Assembly (NCBI GenBank): GCA_021775755.1
Contig: JAJFHE010000015.1
Coordinates: forward strand, 107,617-171,616
Direction of reading: 5' to 3'
From: Hyphomicrobiales bacterium
GTDB lineage: Bacteria > Pseudomonadota > Alphaproteobacteria > Rhizobiales > JAJFHB01
Length of the DNA stretch: 64,000 nucleotides
The position numbers and the translations under genes were made by a program. Shown here one piece after another: positions 19,176-31,228 of the stretch. Numbering within the stretch: position 1 is the first letter of the stretch; each line of letters opens with the position of its first letter. Under the pieces are notes generated by a model that worked only from the letters and a program-made list of their open reading frames with translations, did no database searches and was not told the DNA's origin.

Positions 19176-19712
19176 TCAGGCCGCGGCGAAGAAAGCCGCC
19201 AGGCGGGTGCGGATATCATCGCCCACCTGAAGCGCGGCGCGCTCTTCGGCGTTGTTCTGAGCCTGAATGTTGGAAAACTCTAAACCCGTGCGGTCATAGG
19301 CGATGTCGGAGAACGTTTTGCCCTCGTGAATCACTTCACCCGTAGCCGTATCGAAAAGACGGTATTGAACATTCAATTTGTAGAGCCGTCGGAGAGTATC
19401 GGTGTTGATCGCCTTCACAATATCGAAAATGCGTCCGGACGCGGCGAATTCGAGCCGGTAACGTTCGCCAAGCGGCCCGCCAGGAGGCGACATGGTCGAC
19501 AAAAGGCCGTTTCGGATAAGCTGGTTGAGACGTGTGGTCTGCTCGGGGATCATCACGTAGGCGAGTTCGGAATTTACCCGTGTTCCAGACGACGTGACAC
19601 CGTACAGCGGCTGAAATCCGCATCCCGACAGGGCAACCGCCCCAAACGCAAGCGTGCCGGCGCACACCAGGGCCCGGCCGAATTTGCGGCTCTTATTACG
19701 CAGCGACGACAT
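19176..19712 (-). CDS. lptE: LPS-assembly lipoprotein LptE
   Basis: LptE plugs the LptD barrel that inserts lipopolysaccharide into the outer membrane. It has a signal peptide with lipobox ALSGC (Cys at residue 31), followed by GFQPLYG, the typical LptE start of the mature protein. The rest matches an LptE-like fold (178 residues). It overlaps the leuS 3' end by 17 bases and precedes holA, the arrangement leuS-lptE-holA found in most proteobacteria. Confidence 0.9.
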   Translation of the reverse strand: MSSLRNKSRKFGRALVCAGTLAFGAVALSGCGFQPLYGVTSSGTRVNSELAYVMIPEQTTRLNQLIRNGLLSTMSPPGGPLGERYRLEFAASGRIFDIVKAINTDTLRRLYKLNVQYRLFDTATGEVIHEGKTFSDIAYDRTGLEFSNIQAQNNAEERAALQVGDDIRTRLAAFFAAA

Positions 19713-22332
19713 TTACAATTCTCTCCGGCACAACAATAACCTTGCGCACCTGTTTATCCCCGATGGCACGGGCTACGCTCTCAAGATCCAGTGCGGCGGC
19801 CTCAACCTCCGCATTTGTCAGCTGACGCGAAATCGTCAACTCATCCCGCCGCTTACCGTTGACCTGAACGGCGATGGTCACAGTGTCTTCCAACAGAAGA
19901 GTTTCGTCAACGCCGGGCCACGATTGATCGGCCAGAATTCCGTCAAATCCAAGGCGCGCCCAGCATTCCTCACCAAGATGCGGCATCATCGGGCCGATAC
20001 ATTGCACCAGAATGCCGCAGGCCTCGTGCAGGGCGAAGGCGGCACCCGGCGTATTGCTATCATAGGACCCAAGGAACGCCCCGAGCTCATTTGCGAGCTC
20101 ATAAATGCGGGCAACCGCCCGATTGAAACGGAGATGCTCAACATCGTTGCCAAGTTCGCTTAGAGCGCGGTGTGCAGCCTTGCGCAACGCCAATGCCGCA
20201 GGCGCGAATTCCTCAGGCGCGAATTCCTCAGGCGCCGTTCCATCACCCGCGTCCGCCAGGTGGGCTGCCGCGTCGCCGACCAGACGCCAGATCCTCTGCA
20301 GGAATCGGTGAGCGCCCTCGACACCTGCTTCGGTCCAGATGACATCGCGTTCCGGTGGTGAATCCGACAGCATGAACCAGCGGGCCGTGTCGGCTCCGTA
20401 AGTTTCAATAATATCGGTCGGGTCGATTGTATTGCGGCGCGATTTGGACATCTTCTCGATGGAGCCGATGGCAACCTCACCGTCGCCGGACAGCCGTTCC
20501 GCCCGGCGCTCCCCGCCCTCGCCAACAATCCTCACCTCGGCGGGCGAAAGCCATGCGCCCTCGGCGGCGCGATAGGTCTCGTGGTTGACCATGCCTTGCG
20601 TAAACATGCCCTCGAAGGGTTCGTCGAGGCCGACATGTCCGGTCTCGCGCATGGCGCGGGTAAAGAACCGCGAATAAAGGAGATGGAGAATGGCGTGCTC
20701 AATACCGCCGATATACTGATCGACCGGCAGCCAGTAGTCGACGGCTTCGCGGTCCACAGGCACTGTCGCGCGGGGCGAACAGAAGCGAGCGAAATACCAC
20801 GACGAGTCCACAAAGGTGTCGAAGGTATCGGTTTCGCGCTGTGCCGCCGCGCCGCATTCAGGGCACGAGGTTGCCTTCCACGTAGCATGGCGTTCAAGCG
20901 GATTGCCGGGCTTGTCGAAACTGACATCGTCGGGCAGCGCCACCGGCAAGTCCTCCTTGCGCACCGGCACGACGCCGCAGGCATCGCAGTGCACGACCGG
21001 GATCGGGCATCCCCAATAGCGCTGGCGGGACACGCCCCAGTCGCGCAGGCGGTAGTTTACCGTGCGCTCGCCCTGCGGCTTGCCGTCAAGCGTCTGGTTT
21101 TCCAGTGCAGCTGCCGCCTTGTCCTTGGCGGTCTCGACATCGAGTCCGTTCAGAAAATCGGAGTTGGCCATCACGCCGTCTTCGACAAAGGCCTCATTGC
21201 CAATCTCGAAAGTTGCGGGATCAACATCGCGCGGCACGACGACCGGGATGACGTCCAGTTTGTACTTGCGGGCGAAGTCGAGGTCACGCTGGTCATGGGC
21301 CGGACACCCGAATATTGCGCCGGTGCCATAGTCCATGAGCACGAAGTTTGCGACGTAGACCGGCAGTTGCCGATTTTTGTCAAAGGGGTGGAGGGCCTTG
21401 AGCCCGGTGTCATAGCCCTTTTTTTCCGCCTTTTCGATGTCCTCTTCAGAGGTGCCGACCCGGCGGCAGTCGTCAATGAACTCCTGCAATGAAGGATCAC
21501 TCGCGGCGAGTTCCTGGCTCAGAGGATGATCGATCGACATGGCGCAAAAACTTGCGCCGAACAGTGTGTCATGCCGGGTAGTGAAGAGCTCTATCGCAGA
21601 AGCGCTCACGTGGCTGCCTTGGTCGATAAGCTCAAAACTCATACGCACGCCCTCTGAGCGGCCGATCCAGTTGCGTTGCATGAGGCGCACTTTCTCAGGC
21701 CACTTCTCAAGCCCGTCAAGAGCGGTGAGAAGATCGTCGGACCACGCGGTAATCTTGAAGAACCATTGTGTCAGTTCACGCTGCTCCACCAGTGCGCCGG
21801 AACGCCAGCCCCGCCCATCGATGACCTGCTCGTTGGCAAGTACGGTCTGATCCACCGGATCCCAGTTGACCTTGCTCTTGCGGCGGTAGACGAGCCCGGC
21901 CTTGAGGAAGTCCAGGAACATGCTTTGCTGCTGGCTGTAATATTCCGGATCGCAGGTTGCGAATTCGCGGTTCCAGTCGAGAGACAGGCCCATGGATTTA
22001 AGCTGGGCGCGCATGGCGTCGATGTTTTCGTAGGTCCAGTGCGCTGGATGCACCTTGTTTTCCATCGCGGCGTTTTCCGCCGGCATGCCGAACGCATCCC
22101 ATCCCATCGGATGCAACACATTGAAACCATTAGCCATTTTGTAACGGGCAACGACATCGCCCATGGTATAGTTGCGCACGTGGCCCATGTGAATGCGGCC
22201 CGAAGGATAGGGAAACATCTCGAGCACGTAGTACTTAGGCTTGGAGTAGTCTTCCCCGGCCGCAAAGGTGCCACGCTCCTCCCAGACCTTCTGCCAGCGG
22301 ATTTCCGTCTCACGGTGGTTGTAGCGTTCCAT
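19696..22332 (-). CDS. leuS: Leucyl-tRNA synthetase
   Basis: LeuRS charges tRNA-Leu and edits mischarged products. The class I signatures are [13 protein letters not shown] (HIGH-type, near residue 40) and EKMSKSRRN (KMSKS). The CP1 editing domain lies between them with an HDTLFGA-type segment and the GCPAHDQRD motif. The 878-residue length is normal. A 15-bp tandem duplication near the 3' end adds one extra EEFAP unit in the anticodon-binding domain. It heads the leuS-lptE-holA operon. Confidence 0.97.
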   Translation of the reverse strand: MERYNHRETEIRWQKVWEERGTFAAGEDYSKPKYYVLEMFPYPSGRIHMGHVRNYTMGDVVARYKMANGFNVLHPMGWDAFGMPAENAAMENKVHPAHWTYENIDAMRAQLKSMGLSLDWNREFATCDPEYYSQQQSMFLDFLKAGLVYRRKSKVNWDPVDQTVLANEQVIDGRGWRSGALVEQRELTQWFFKITAWSDDLLTALDGLEKWPEKVRLMQRNWIGRSEGVRMSFELIDQGSHVSASAIELFTTRHDTLFGASFCAMSIDHPLSQELAASDPSLQEFIDDCRRVGTSEEDIEKAEKKGYDTGLKALHPFDKNRQLPVYVANFVLMDYGTGAIFGCPAHDQRDLDFARKYKLDVIPVVVPRDVDPATFEIGNEAFVEDGVMANSDFLNGLDVETAKDKAAAALENQTLDGKPQGERTVNYRLRDWGVSRQRYWGCPIPVVHCDACGVVPVRKEDLPVALPDDVSFDKPGNPLERHATWKATSCPECGAAAQRETDTFDTFVDSSWYFARFCSPRATVPVDREAVDYWLPVDQYIGGIEHAILHLLYSRFFTRAMRETGHVGLDEPFEGMFTQGMVNHETYRAAEGAWLSPAEVRIVGEGGERRAERLSGDGEVAIGSIEKMSKSRRNTIDPTDIIETYGADTARWFMLSDSPPERDVIWTEAGVEGAHRFLQRIWRLVGDAAAHLADAGDGTAPEEFAPEEFAPAALALRKAAHRALSELGNDVEHLRFNRAVARIYELANELGAFLGSYDSNTPGAAFALHEACGILVQCIGPMMPHLGEECWARLGFDGILADQSWPGVDETLLLEDTVTIAVQVNGKRRDELTISRQLTNAEVEAAALDLESVARAIGDKQVRKVIVVPERIVNVVAA
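20201..20235. repeat. 15-bp tandem duplication within leuS
   Basis: The unit GGCGCGAATTCCTCA occurs at 20201-20215 and again at 20216-20230, followed by the first five bases of a third copy. On the coding strand it gives two in-frame EEFAP repeats in a presumably exposed loop, so it lengthens LeuRS by five residues without disrupting the frame. Confidence 0.9.
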
Positions 22333-22515
22333 GGCGGGACGTGCGGCCTCCGGTTGCGATGCCGTAAAGAGTTCAGATTGCGATCAAGCACTTACACGGA
22401 CTTGCACAGGGCTGCAAGGACGCTATGACTAGGTCATGAACGGCGCGGAGCTGGCGTCTCAAGGACGTGGAGCGGCGGCGGGTGCAATGCGAAGCATGCA
22501 AGGAGCACAGGAAAC

Positions 22516-23208
22516 GTGAGCGGAGAATTGAAAAGCGGGCACGCAGGTCTTGATGAGGTGCGCGAAAAGATCGCGGCCGCCGCCCGTGAAGCAGGCCGAG
22601 ACGGTAGTGACGTCGCGCTTGTTGCGGTTTCAAAGACTTTTGAGGCCGACGTTATCTCAACGGTGCTCGACGCCGGCCATCGTTTGTTTGGCGAAAACCG
22701 CGTGCAGGAGGCGCAACGCAAATGGCCGGCGCTAAAAGACAGTTACCCGGGCGCCGAACTGCACCTGATCGGACCGCTTCAAACAAACAAAGTACGCGAT
22801 GCCCTCGCGCTGTTCGACTGTATTGAAACCGTCGACCGGCCGAAGCTTGCCAGAGTACTCGCCAAGGAGTGTGCCGCGGGCGGGTACGAACCGAAACTTT
22901 TCATCCAGGTCAATACGGGTGCGGAACCGCAAAAGGCAGGCGTGCTGCCCGAAGACGCCGACGCGTTCATCGCCCTGTGCCGTGATGAGCTGGGCCTCCG
23001 GATTTGTGGTTTGATGTGTATCCCGCCGTTCGACGAAGAACCCTCGCTCCACTTTGCCCTTCTGGAAAAGATTGCAAAGCGCAATGGGCTCAAGGAACTT
23101 TCCATGGGCATGAGCGGTGACTATGACGTGGCGGTGGCGTTCGGGGCGACAGCGGTGCGGGTCGGCACGGCAATATTCGGCAGCCGTCCGACACCGGTCG
23201 CCATTTAG
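22516..23208 (+). CDS. YggS-family pyridoxal phosphate homeostasis protein
   Basis: This single-domain PLP-binding protein (alanine racemase N-domain fold) is implicated in vitamin B6 and amino acid homeostasis and has no established enzymatic reaction. It shows LVAVSKTF with the PLP-binding Lys near residue 41, FGENRVQEAQRKW, LHLIGPLQTNKVR, the GLMCIPPF segment and LSMGMSGDYDVAVAFGATAV, all diagnostic. It starts at GTG 22516 behind purine-rich sequence and is divergent from leuS. It ends two bases before the end of the convergent L,D-transpeptidase gene. It has 230 residues. Confidence 0.93.
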   Translation: MSGELKSGHAGLDEVREKIAAAAREAGRDGSDVALVAVSKTFEADVISTVLDAGHRLFGENRVQEAQRKWPALKDSYPGAELHLIGPLQTNKVRDALALFDCIETVDRPKLARVLAKECAAGGYEPKLFIQVNTGAEPQKAGVLPEDADAFIALCRDELGLRICGLMCIPPFDEEPSLHFALLEKIAKRNGLKELSMGMSGDYDVAVAFGATAVRVGTAIFGSRPTPVAI

Positions 23209-23210
23209 AC

Positions 23211-23825
23211 CTATGATATGTGAAGTGCCGTAGCCGCAGAGCAGTGTTTCAGGAGTTTAGGCATGACATCGGGCGCAGCGGCAACGCAGCCTTCCGTTGG
23301 TGCGAAGTCCGGGCGGGCGATGTGGAAGAATATGCAGCTGCCATGGCCCGAGAGACAGGGCGTGTCGTTGTGTCCGAGAACCACAACGATGTCGTAAAGC
23401 CGGTCGTCGCGCCACATGCGTTCCGCACTTGCCGGGTATGGCAGTGTGACGGGGCGGTTGTAGAACGGATCGTTTCCGGCATCGCACCAGCCGTCAGACG
23501 GGCAAATTGCGTAGGTATCGAGCCCGGTTTGCGGCCGTTTGACCCGATCGGGGCGGTAGAACACACACCGCATCGGCCAGATGCCGGCGGGTGTCGCGTG
23601 GTCGCCTTCGCGTTTGCGGGTCGTTATTCCAGCCACTCCCAACGCGCACGGGAAACTATAGCCATTAAGCAGGATCATTCCCAAATGACGTTTACGGACC
23701 AAGCCGGTAACGCCAAGCCTCGATGCGAACTGGCGGGAGGTCGTATTTGGAGCTACATTCACAGTGTGCAGACCAATTGTGTCCTGGTGCGGCCGAAAAG
23801 GATGGAGATACAGTCGCCAAAGCAC
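23211..23825 (-). CDS. L,D-transpeptidase catalytic (YkuD) domain protein
   Basis: The 204-residue protein matches the short, domain-only YkuD-type family of alphaproteobacteria. These proteins form or remodel 3-3 peptidoglycan cross-links or attach proteins to the wall. The catalytic region GSCIFFHIARPDFAPTEGCV carries the His and the nucleophilic Cys (about residue 185), and the upstream DDRLYDIVVVLGHN is typical. No clear signal peptide is seen, and the N-terminus is uncertain: the GTG at 23825 is the longest option, while GTG 23762 would still keep the domain. It ends against yggS. Confidence 0.8.
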   Translation of the reverse strand: MLWRLYLHPFRPHQDTIGLHTVNVAPNTTSRQFASRLGVTGLVRKRHLGMILLNGYSFPCALGVAGITTRKREGDHATPAGIWPMRCVFYRPDRVKRPQTGLDTYAICPSDGWCDAGNDPFYNRPVTLPYPASAERMWRDDRLYDIVVVLGHNDTPCLSGHGSCIFFHIARPDFAPTEGCVAAAPDVMPKLLKHCSAATALHIS

Positions 23826-23935
23826 GACCGTATCACCAAATTGTCAACATCTTTGAGGCCTTACCGTTTCTTGAATGCGTCTATGCACTAAACTAAGTGA
23901 CAAGAAGTCAGAGGACGGATCGACGCGGGAACAAT

Positions 23936-24622
23936 ATGAGCACAGCAAAGAAGATTATGATTATCGACGACGATGACGCGTTGCGCGAATCGCTCGTTGA
24001 ACAGTTTGCGCTGCATGAAGAATTTCTCGTCAATGCGGTCGATGCCGCCTCGCCCGGCGTGCGTGGCGTCAAGGCGGAGCATTATGATCTCGTGCTGCTC
24101 GATGTCGGGTTGCCGGACATGGATGGTCGCGAGGCGTGCAAGCTCATGCGCCGCAACGGACTGAAGAGCCCGATCATTATGCTGACGGCGCAGGATTCAG
24201 ACGCTGATACCATTCTCGGACTGGATTCGGGCGCCAACGATTACGTTACGAAGCCTTTCAGGTTCGGCGTGCTTCTGGCGCGTATTCGGGCGCATCTCAG
24301 GCAACATGAGCAGAGCGAAGATGCGGTGTTCACGGTCGGGCCCTACACTTTCCGTCCGTCCGCCAAGACACTGACGGCGGAAGATCAGTCGAAAATCCGG
24401 CTGACGGAAAAGGAAACCTCGATCCTCAAGTACCTCTATCGTGCCGGAGAGCAGGTGGTGGGACGCGATGTGCTACTGCATGAGGTGTGGGGCTACAATT
24501 CCGGCGTCACCACGCACACGCTTGAGACCCATATTTACCGCCTGCGTCAGAAAATCGAGCGCGATCCCTCCAACGCGGAAATCCTTGTCACCGAAACAGG
24601 CGGATACAAACTCGTACCGTGA
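23936..24622 (+). CDS. OmpR-family response regulator (resembles OtpR/CenR)
   Basis: The 228-residue protein has a receiver domain (about 5-118) with the acidic DDDD cluster, phospho-acceptor Asp56 in LVLLDVGLP and Lys in YVTKPF. An OmpR/PhoB winged-helix domain (about 130-226) contains TLETHIYRLRQKIERDP. No kinase gene is adjacent. The sequence and the neighbouring cyclic-nucleotide-binding gene resemble the Brucella regulator called OtpR or CenR, an envelope regulator; that assignment is from memory. The ATG at 23936 was preferred over an in-frame start 13 codons upstream because it gives the family N-terminus. Confidence 0.87.
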   Translation: MSTAKKIMIIDDDDALRESLVEQFALHEEFLVNAVDAASPGVRGVKAEHYDLVLLDVGLPDMDGREACKLMRRNGLKSPIIMLTAQDSDADTILGLDSGANDYVTKPFRFGVLLARIRAHLRQHEQSEDAVFTVGPYTFRPSAKTLTAEDQSKIRLTEKETSILKYLYRAGEQVVGRDVLLHEVWGYNSGVTTHTLETHIYRLRQKIERDPSNAEILVTETGGYKLVP

Positions 24623-24783
24623 ACTGATTCACTCCGACAATCTGTGTCGCGCAACTTACTGACGCTAGGCAGCGAGGCCGGTTGGTTGCTATAGTCGCCG
24701 GCAGGCGCCGTCCACTCCTAGGGGTGTGCGTCTGGGGATTTGGCTCTGCCGCGCATATTTGTGGCGGTCAGCGAGGCCGGGAT

Positions 24784-25230
24784 ATGAGCGTCAGAGACGA
24801 CGTTGCACTGTTAAAACAGATACCGCTGTTTGCGAAAGTGGACGACGCGCAGCTTAACGTTCTCGCGTTTTCGGTTGAGCGGATAAAGCTCGCCAACGGT
24901 GAAGTGCTGTTCCGGGATGGTGAAACCGGCAGCGGAGCCTTCATCGTCGCCAAGGGCGAGGTTGAACTGGTACGAAATGTCGGCGCAGGCGATGTCACCA
25001 TCAACGCCGGCGAAGGAATGCTGATCGGCGAGCAAACGATGTTTGCCGACGTGCCCTATCGCGGCACTGCGCATACGGAAAACGGGGCTGAGGTGCTCAA
25101 AATAAGCCGGCAGTTGTTTTACCGGGTGGCGGAAGAGTTTCCCGACCTTGCCGTCGAAGCGATTAAATCCGTGAACGAGAAGCTGAATTCGACCCTGACG
25201 GATTTGAGCCGGGTACGCCGCGACCTCTAA
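24784..25230 (+). CDS. Cyclic-nucleotide-binding domain protein without output domain
   Basis: The 148 residues form a single CAP_ED-type cNMP-binding fold, starting LLKQIPLFAKVDDAQLNVLA, through VLFRDGETGSGAFIVAKGEVEL to a phosphate-cassette-like IGEQTMFADVPYRGTA with Glu and Arg in the expected places. A short C-terminal helix follows. There is no helix-turn-helix, so it is not a Crp/Fnr activator. Relatives are often labelled as regulatory subunits of cAMP-dependent kinase, although no such kinase is expected. It lies 161 bp after the response regulator on the same strand and may work with it. Confidence 0.8.
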   Translation: MSVRDDVALLKQIPLFAKVDDAQLNVLAFSVERIKLANGEVLFRDGETGSGAFIVAKGEVELVRNVGAGDVTINAGEGMLIGEQTMFADVPYRGTAHTENGAEVLKISRQLFYRVAEEFPDLAVEAIKSVNEKLNSTLTDLSRVRRDL

Positions 25231-25239
25231 AACCGTTTT

Positions 25240-26043
25240 TCAAATATCAAACACAGCGGTAATTGGCACGTGATCGGACGGTTTTTGCCAATCGCGCGCA
25301 TCGATCAGTACATCGACCGACTTGCAGGCGCCGTTGAGCCCCGGCGTCGTCCAGATGTGATCGAGACGGCGGCCCTTGTTCGACGCCCTCCAGTCGCGGG
25401 CGCGATAGCTCCACCATGTGTAGAGATGCTCATCGGCAGGTATGTGCTGGCGCACAACATCGACCCAACCACGGGACGCCTGCACGGCGGCAAGGCGATC
25501 GACTTCGACGGGCGTGTGGCTGACCACCTTCAAAAGTTGCTTATGCGACCACACATCGGTTTCCAGCGGCGCGATGTTGAGGTCTCCCACGAGCACCATG
25601 GCGTCATCATGTTCGTTTGCCGCACCTTCGAACCAGCCGCGCATTTCGTCCAGAAACCGAAGCTTGTGGTCGAATTTTTCGTTCTTTTCCGGATCGGGCT
25701 CGTCGCCACCGGCCGGCACGTAAAAATTATGCACCGTCAGCGGGCCGTCGCGCGCGTCAATGGTGGCGCTGGCGTGACGCGCGTCACCCTTGCCGCAGAA
25801 CTCGCGTTTGCCGGTATCCGCAAACGGAAGCCGGGAAATGATTGCGACGCCATGATATCCCGACTGGCCGTTTGCCAGGATGTGCTCGTAGCCGGCTTTG
25901 CGGAAATCTTTCTCCGGAAACTGTGCGTTTGGACATTTGGTTTCCTGCAGGCACAGAACATCGGGTGCAACATCTTCGAGAAACCGCAGCACAATCGGCA
26001 GCCTCAACCGAACCGAATTGATGTTCCAGGTCGCAAGTTTCAT
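25240..26043 (-). CDS. xth: Exodeoxyribonuclease III (AP endonuclease family)
   Basis: The enzyme nicks abasic sites and has 3'-5' exonuclease activity in base-excision repair. Motifs seen are KLATWNINSVR, LCLQETKCPN (metal-binding Glu), YHGVAIISR, FYVPAGGDEPD, LVGDLNIAP (Asp/Asn) and the C-terminal SDHVPITA with the catalytic His. The ATG at 26043, with GGAGGAG 8 bases upstream, is preferred to the GTG two codons earlier. It has 267 residues. It converges with the cNMP-binding gene, nine bases apart. Confidence 0.95.
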   Translation of the reverse strand: MKLATWNINSVRLRLPIVLRFLEDVAPDVLCLQETKCPNAQFPEKDFRKAGYEHILANGQSGYHGVAIISRLPFADTGKREFCGKGDARHASATIDARDGPLTVHNFYVPAGGDEPDPEKNEKFDHKLRFLDEMRGWFEGAANEHDDAMVLVGDLNIAPLETDVWSHKQLLKVVSHTPVEVDRLAAVQASRGWVDVVRQHIPADEHLYTWWSYRARDWRASNKGRRLDHIWTTPGLNGACKSVDVLIDARDWQKPSDHVPITAVFDI

Positions 26044-26156
26044 CGCCACAACTCCTCCGTCCGCGCACCGCGAGCACGCTTGATATCACGCCTCATCGAG
26101 ACAGCGGAAATTATGTGAAGCACCCGGTTGCGCAGTGCGGAAAACCGGTTGCAGCC

Positions 26157-27542
26157 TTATCGCTCGGGGCCGAGATACTGCGTCCAAGGGAAAGCGATCG
26201 AAACCGGTCGATCCGGAACTATCCGAAGGGAGGTCCTATTTACCTGGCGGTCGCCGAACTCATAGTAGTAGGCGTGGAGATTTACTGCGAGACCGAATAT
26301 GGCGGCATAGGCAATGAGCACTCCGGCGAGCTTGGGTTTCTCCAAGGTTCGAACGACAGCCGGCAGAAGTATTACCAGGATCAGCGGCGTCGAAAATCTA
26401 AGCCACAGATCGTTGTAGTATCCGATTTTGAAAAACGACAGCACCAGAAGGCAGGCAAACAGATAACCTATCCGGGCGGACTGGGTCCAGGGCAGCTCCC
26501 GCCATACGGCCAGAACCAACACGGCATAGACTAAATTTTCCACAATGAGGAACTCGATTAAACCGAGCAATCCAAGCTGCGGATAGGTGAACGAGATACC
26601 TTCGGGGAACTGCTTGGAAAGAAATATTGTTGCGCAGTAGCAGGCAAAACCCGCCGCCGGTGCGAATATGCACAGATACTGCACCCAACTGCGGCGCCAA
26701 CGCGTCAAATAGGCTGGTGCTTCCCACATGAATAGCAGAATCCACCCGATTGTTAGAAACGGTCCGCAGGCCAGGGATGACATCAATACGAGGGCACGGT
26801 TGAAACTCCTGGCGATGTGATCGCCGTTTGTAAGCCAAAGCGCCAATTGCAGTGGTATCAGCGCTGCCTGTTGCGGCACCCAGACGAATTGGTCAATGGG
26901 TGAGGACTGAGAAATCACTTCAAATCCCGCCCACCAGTACGGCCAGTATTCAAAGCCTGTTACGTCACTGAAGGCGTAAAACCAGAAGAGTTCGACGCCC
27001 GGCAGATACAGAACAATAAAAAGAACCGCCAAGGGCCTGACCGGGTGACCGCGGAATGGCAATGTGGCGCTCAGCGCATGAAATCCGACTATGAGCATTC
27101 CGAAGAACGCAACATAAGTTGCCGTAAACATTGCAACTTCAAGGGAGAACCACAGGCTTAGAAACCTTGCGAATGTGCCGTAGAGAGCGCTTAGCCCGTA
27201 GTAATAGACAAACGCATAGGTCTTGCCGTCTGCGCCGAGTAGTACCGGCTCGACAAAAGTGGTCAGGAACGGCGTGTTCTTGAAATAGATGCTGGTAATG
27301 TGGTTCGGAAAAATGTTTGGGTATTGCAGAAGTTGGTCGGACATTGAAACGGCCACAAATGCGGTCGCCCCAAAAACAAACAGCACTCTGTTCAATGTTC
27401 CGCCAACAATCGGTGTGCGGTCACGTGCGCTCAGCCGCGCGCAGAGCAGGTATGGCAGAGGAAGCAAAAGCGCATAGACGCCGATATTCGGTGCGAGGAA
27501 AAGTCCGACGGGAAGCAACAGTATCAATCTGTAAAACGTCAT
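26157..27542 (-). CDS. Polytopic membrane protein of unknown function
   Basis: I do not recognise a family. The 461-residue protein is strongly hydrophobic, with roughly ten to twelve membrane helices and aromatic-rich loops such as WFYAFSDVTGFEYWPYWW. That pattern recalls membrane glycosyltransferases or polysaccharide polymerases, but no DXD or other catalytic motif stands out. The ATG at 27542 begins a plausible first helix; the frame is open a further 104 codons upstream into non-hydrophobic, unlikely sequence. It is isolated, appears more A+T-rich than its neighbours, and lies between the lolA terminator and xth. Confidence 0.7.
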   Translation of the reverse strand: MTFYRLILLLPVGLFLAPNIGVYALLLPLPYLLCARLSARDRTPIVGGTLNRVLFVFGATAFVAVSMSDQLLQYPNIFPNHITSIYFKNTPFLTTFVEPVLLGADGKTYAFVYYYGLSALYGTFARFLSLWFSLEVAMFTATYVAFFGMLIVGFHALSATLPFRGHPVRPLAVLFIVLYLPGVELFWFYAFSDVTGFEYWPYWWAGFEVISQSSPIDQFVWVPQQAALIPLQLALWLTNGDHIARSFNRALVLMSSLACGPFLTIGWILLFMWEAPAYLTRWRRSWVQYLCIFAPAAGFACYCATIFLSKQFPEGISFTYPQLGLLGLIEFLIVENLVYAVLVLAVWRELPWTQSARIGYLFACLLVLSFFKIGYYNDLWLRFSTPLILVILLPAVVRTLEKPKLAGVLIAYAAIFGLAVNLHAYYYEFGDRQVNRTSLRIVPDRPVSIAFPWTQYLGPER

Positions 27543-27885
27543 CCCGATGCAGTTCCCCCTCCTACTCCGAACGGCTATTGCGACGCATCGGGCCGAACGA
27601 GTGGGGGACAAGTCTATCGCGAAATCGTTCGAACAGCGCAACGCAAAATTAGTCGGACACCCAACGGCACGCACATAAAAAAGGCGCCCGGCTGGGGAAC
27701 CGGACGCCTTGCGCAAATTGACTGCGCTGTGCGCCGGGAGGGGATACCGGCGCTTCACGGTCAAACGTGGCCGATCGAGCGGGGGGCAAAACGGGCCACG
27801 GCAAATATGACCGTGTCTATAACTATAGGTAGGAACGGTTTTGGCGGATTTCAATCATTTGCGCGAAAATTAATGTTGGCAGCGC
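27543..27885. promoter_or_regulatory. Intergenic region between the orphan membrane protein gene and lolA
   Basis: This 343-bp stretch holds the 3' untranslated region of lolA, its terminator near 27680-27710, and presumably the promoter of the membrane protein gene between 27543 and about 27670. The part from 27780 to 27885 shows nothing identifiable. Confidence 0.5.
27675..27710 (-). terminator. Rho-independent terminator of the ftsK-lolA transcript
   Basis: Read on the minus strand, an 11-bp stem with one mismatch (AAGGCGTCCGG pairing with CCGGGCGCCTT) closes around an 8-base loop and is followed by a run of six T. It lies about 175 bases past the lolA stop and faces the correct way for the leftward aminotransferase-ftsK-lolA operon. 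Confidence 0.88.
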
Positions 27886-28560
27886 CTATTTGTCTGAATC
27901 CTGCACACCGCGCGGCAGATTGACCTCGAAAAGTTGCGGGTCTGCTTCGACATCTGTTTCAAGGTTGGTTACGTGGATGGTCGTGCGATTGCCCTGGCCA
28001 TCGATGATAACCCATTGCTGGAGCGCGAAATTTTCGTTGTCGAACACAAGCGTCAATTGCCCGGGAACCCATTCGTCCTTGTCTTCCAGAGTCAACGAGA
28101 TGACGGTTGGGTCCTGATAAACATGGATGATCCGTGCTTCTTCGATGAGGTCGATATTTTCCGAAAGCACCAGCCGCAGTGGCGTAATCGACAGGGGATA
28201 ATGATCGGCGCGGTCGAGCCGGCGGTCGCGGACAATCACGTAAGTCCCGTCGGCGACCACCAGAAACGGATTGGGCGGTGCATATTCAAACCGCAGTTTT
28301 CCCGGCTTGCTTAGGTAGAAAATACCCTGCGAGATATCTCCGCTGGGGCCGCGCTGGACGAATTCACCCTGCAGCGAGTCGAAGCCGTTGAAATAGGCCG
28401 TGACCTTGTCGATGGCAGCCTTGTCGTCGGCGGAAAGATGCAAATTCCGTGACGCCTGCGCCGCGGCCGCCGACACCGTAGCGATGGCCACAATGGCGAG
28501 CACAGAGGCGATTTGACGCCACAGCGTCTGCGCGGTCTTGAAGGCGTGATGATGGCTCAT
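27886..28560 (-). CDS. lolA: Outer-membrane lipoprotein carrier protein LolA
   Basis: LolA shuttles lipoproteins through the periplasm to the outer membrane. The 224-residue protein has an N-terminal membrane/signal segment (about 16-34, ending AAAAQAS) and then the LolA fold: YFNGFDSLQGEFVQRGPSGD, FYLSKPGKLRFEY and VVADGTYVIVRDRRLDRADHY. It follows ftsK by 64 bp on the same strand and is the last gene before a strong terminator. Confidence 0.9.
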   Translation of the reverse strand: MSHHHAFKTAQTLWRQIASVLAIVAIATVSAAAAQASRNLHLSADDKAAIDKVTAYFNGFDSLQGEFVQRGPSGDISQGIFYLSKPGKLRFEYAPPNPFLVVADGTYVIVRDRRLDRADHYPLSITPLRLVLSENIDLIEEARIIHVYQDPTVISLTLEDKDEWVPGQLTLVFDNENFALQQWVIIDGQGNRTTIHVTNLETDVEADPQLFEVNLPRGVQDSDK

Positions 28561-28624
28561 GGCGGATGCCTTAGACTCTCATTGTGTCGAGTTTTGGATC
28601 AATCACCCTCAATCGGGCCAGCTC

Positions 28625-31198
<2,574 letters not shown>

Positions 31199-31228
31199 TG
31201 ACACTCTAGTCCCGTTACCCGTTCACAT

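Noticed and set aside
20581..21492. 303-residue open frame on the plus strand within leuS
   Set aside because: It is a high-GC shadow of leuS; the leuS product is intact and recognisable throughout.
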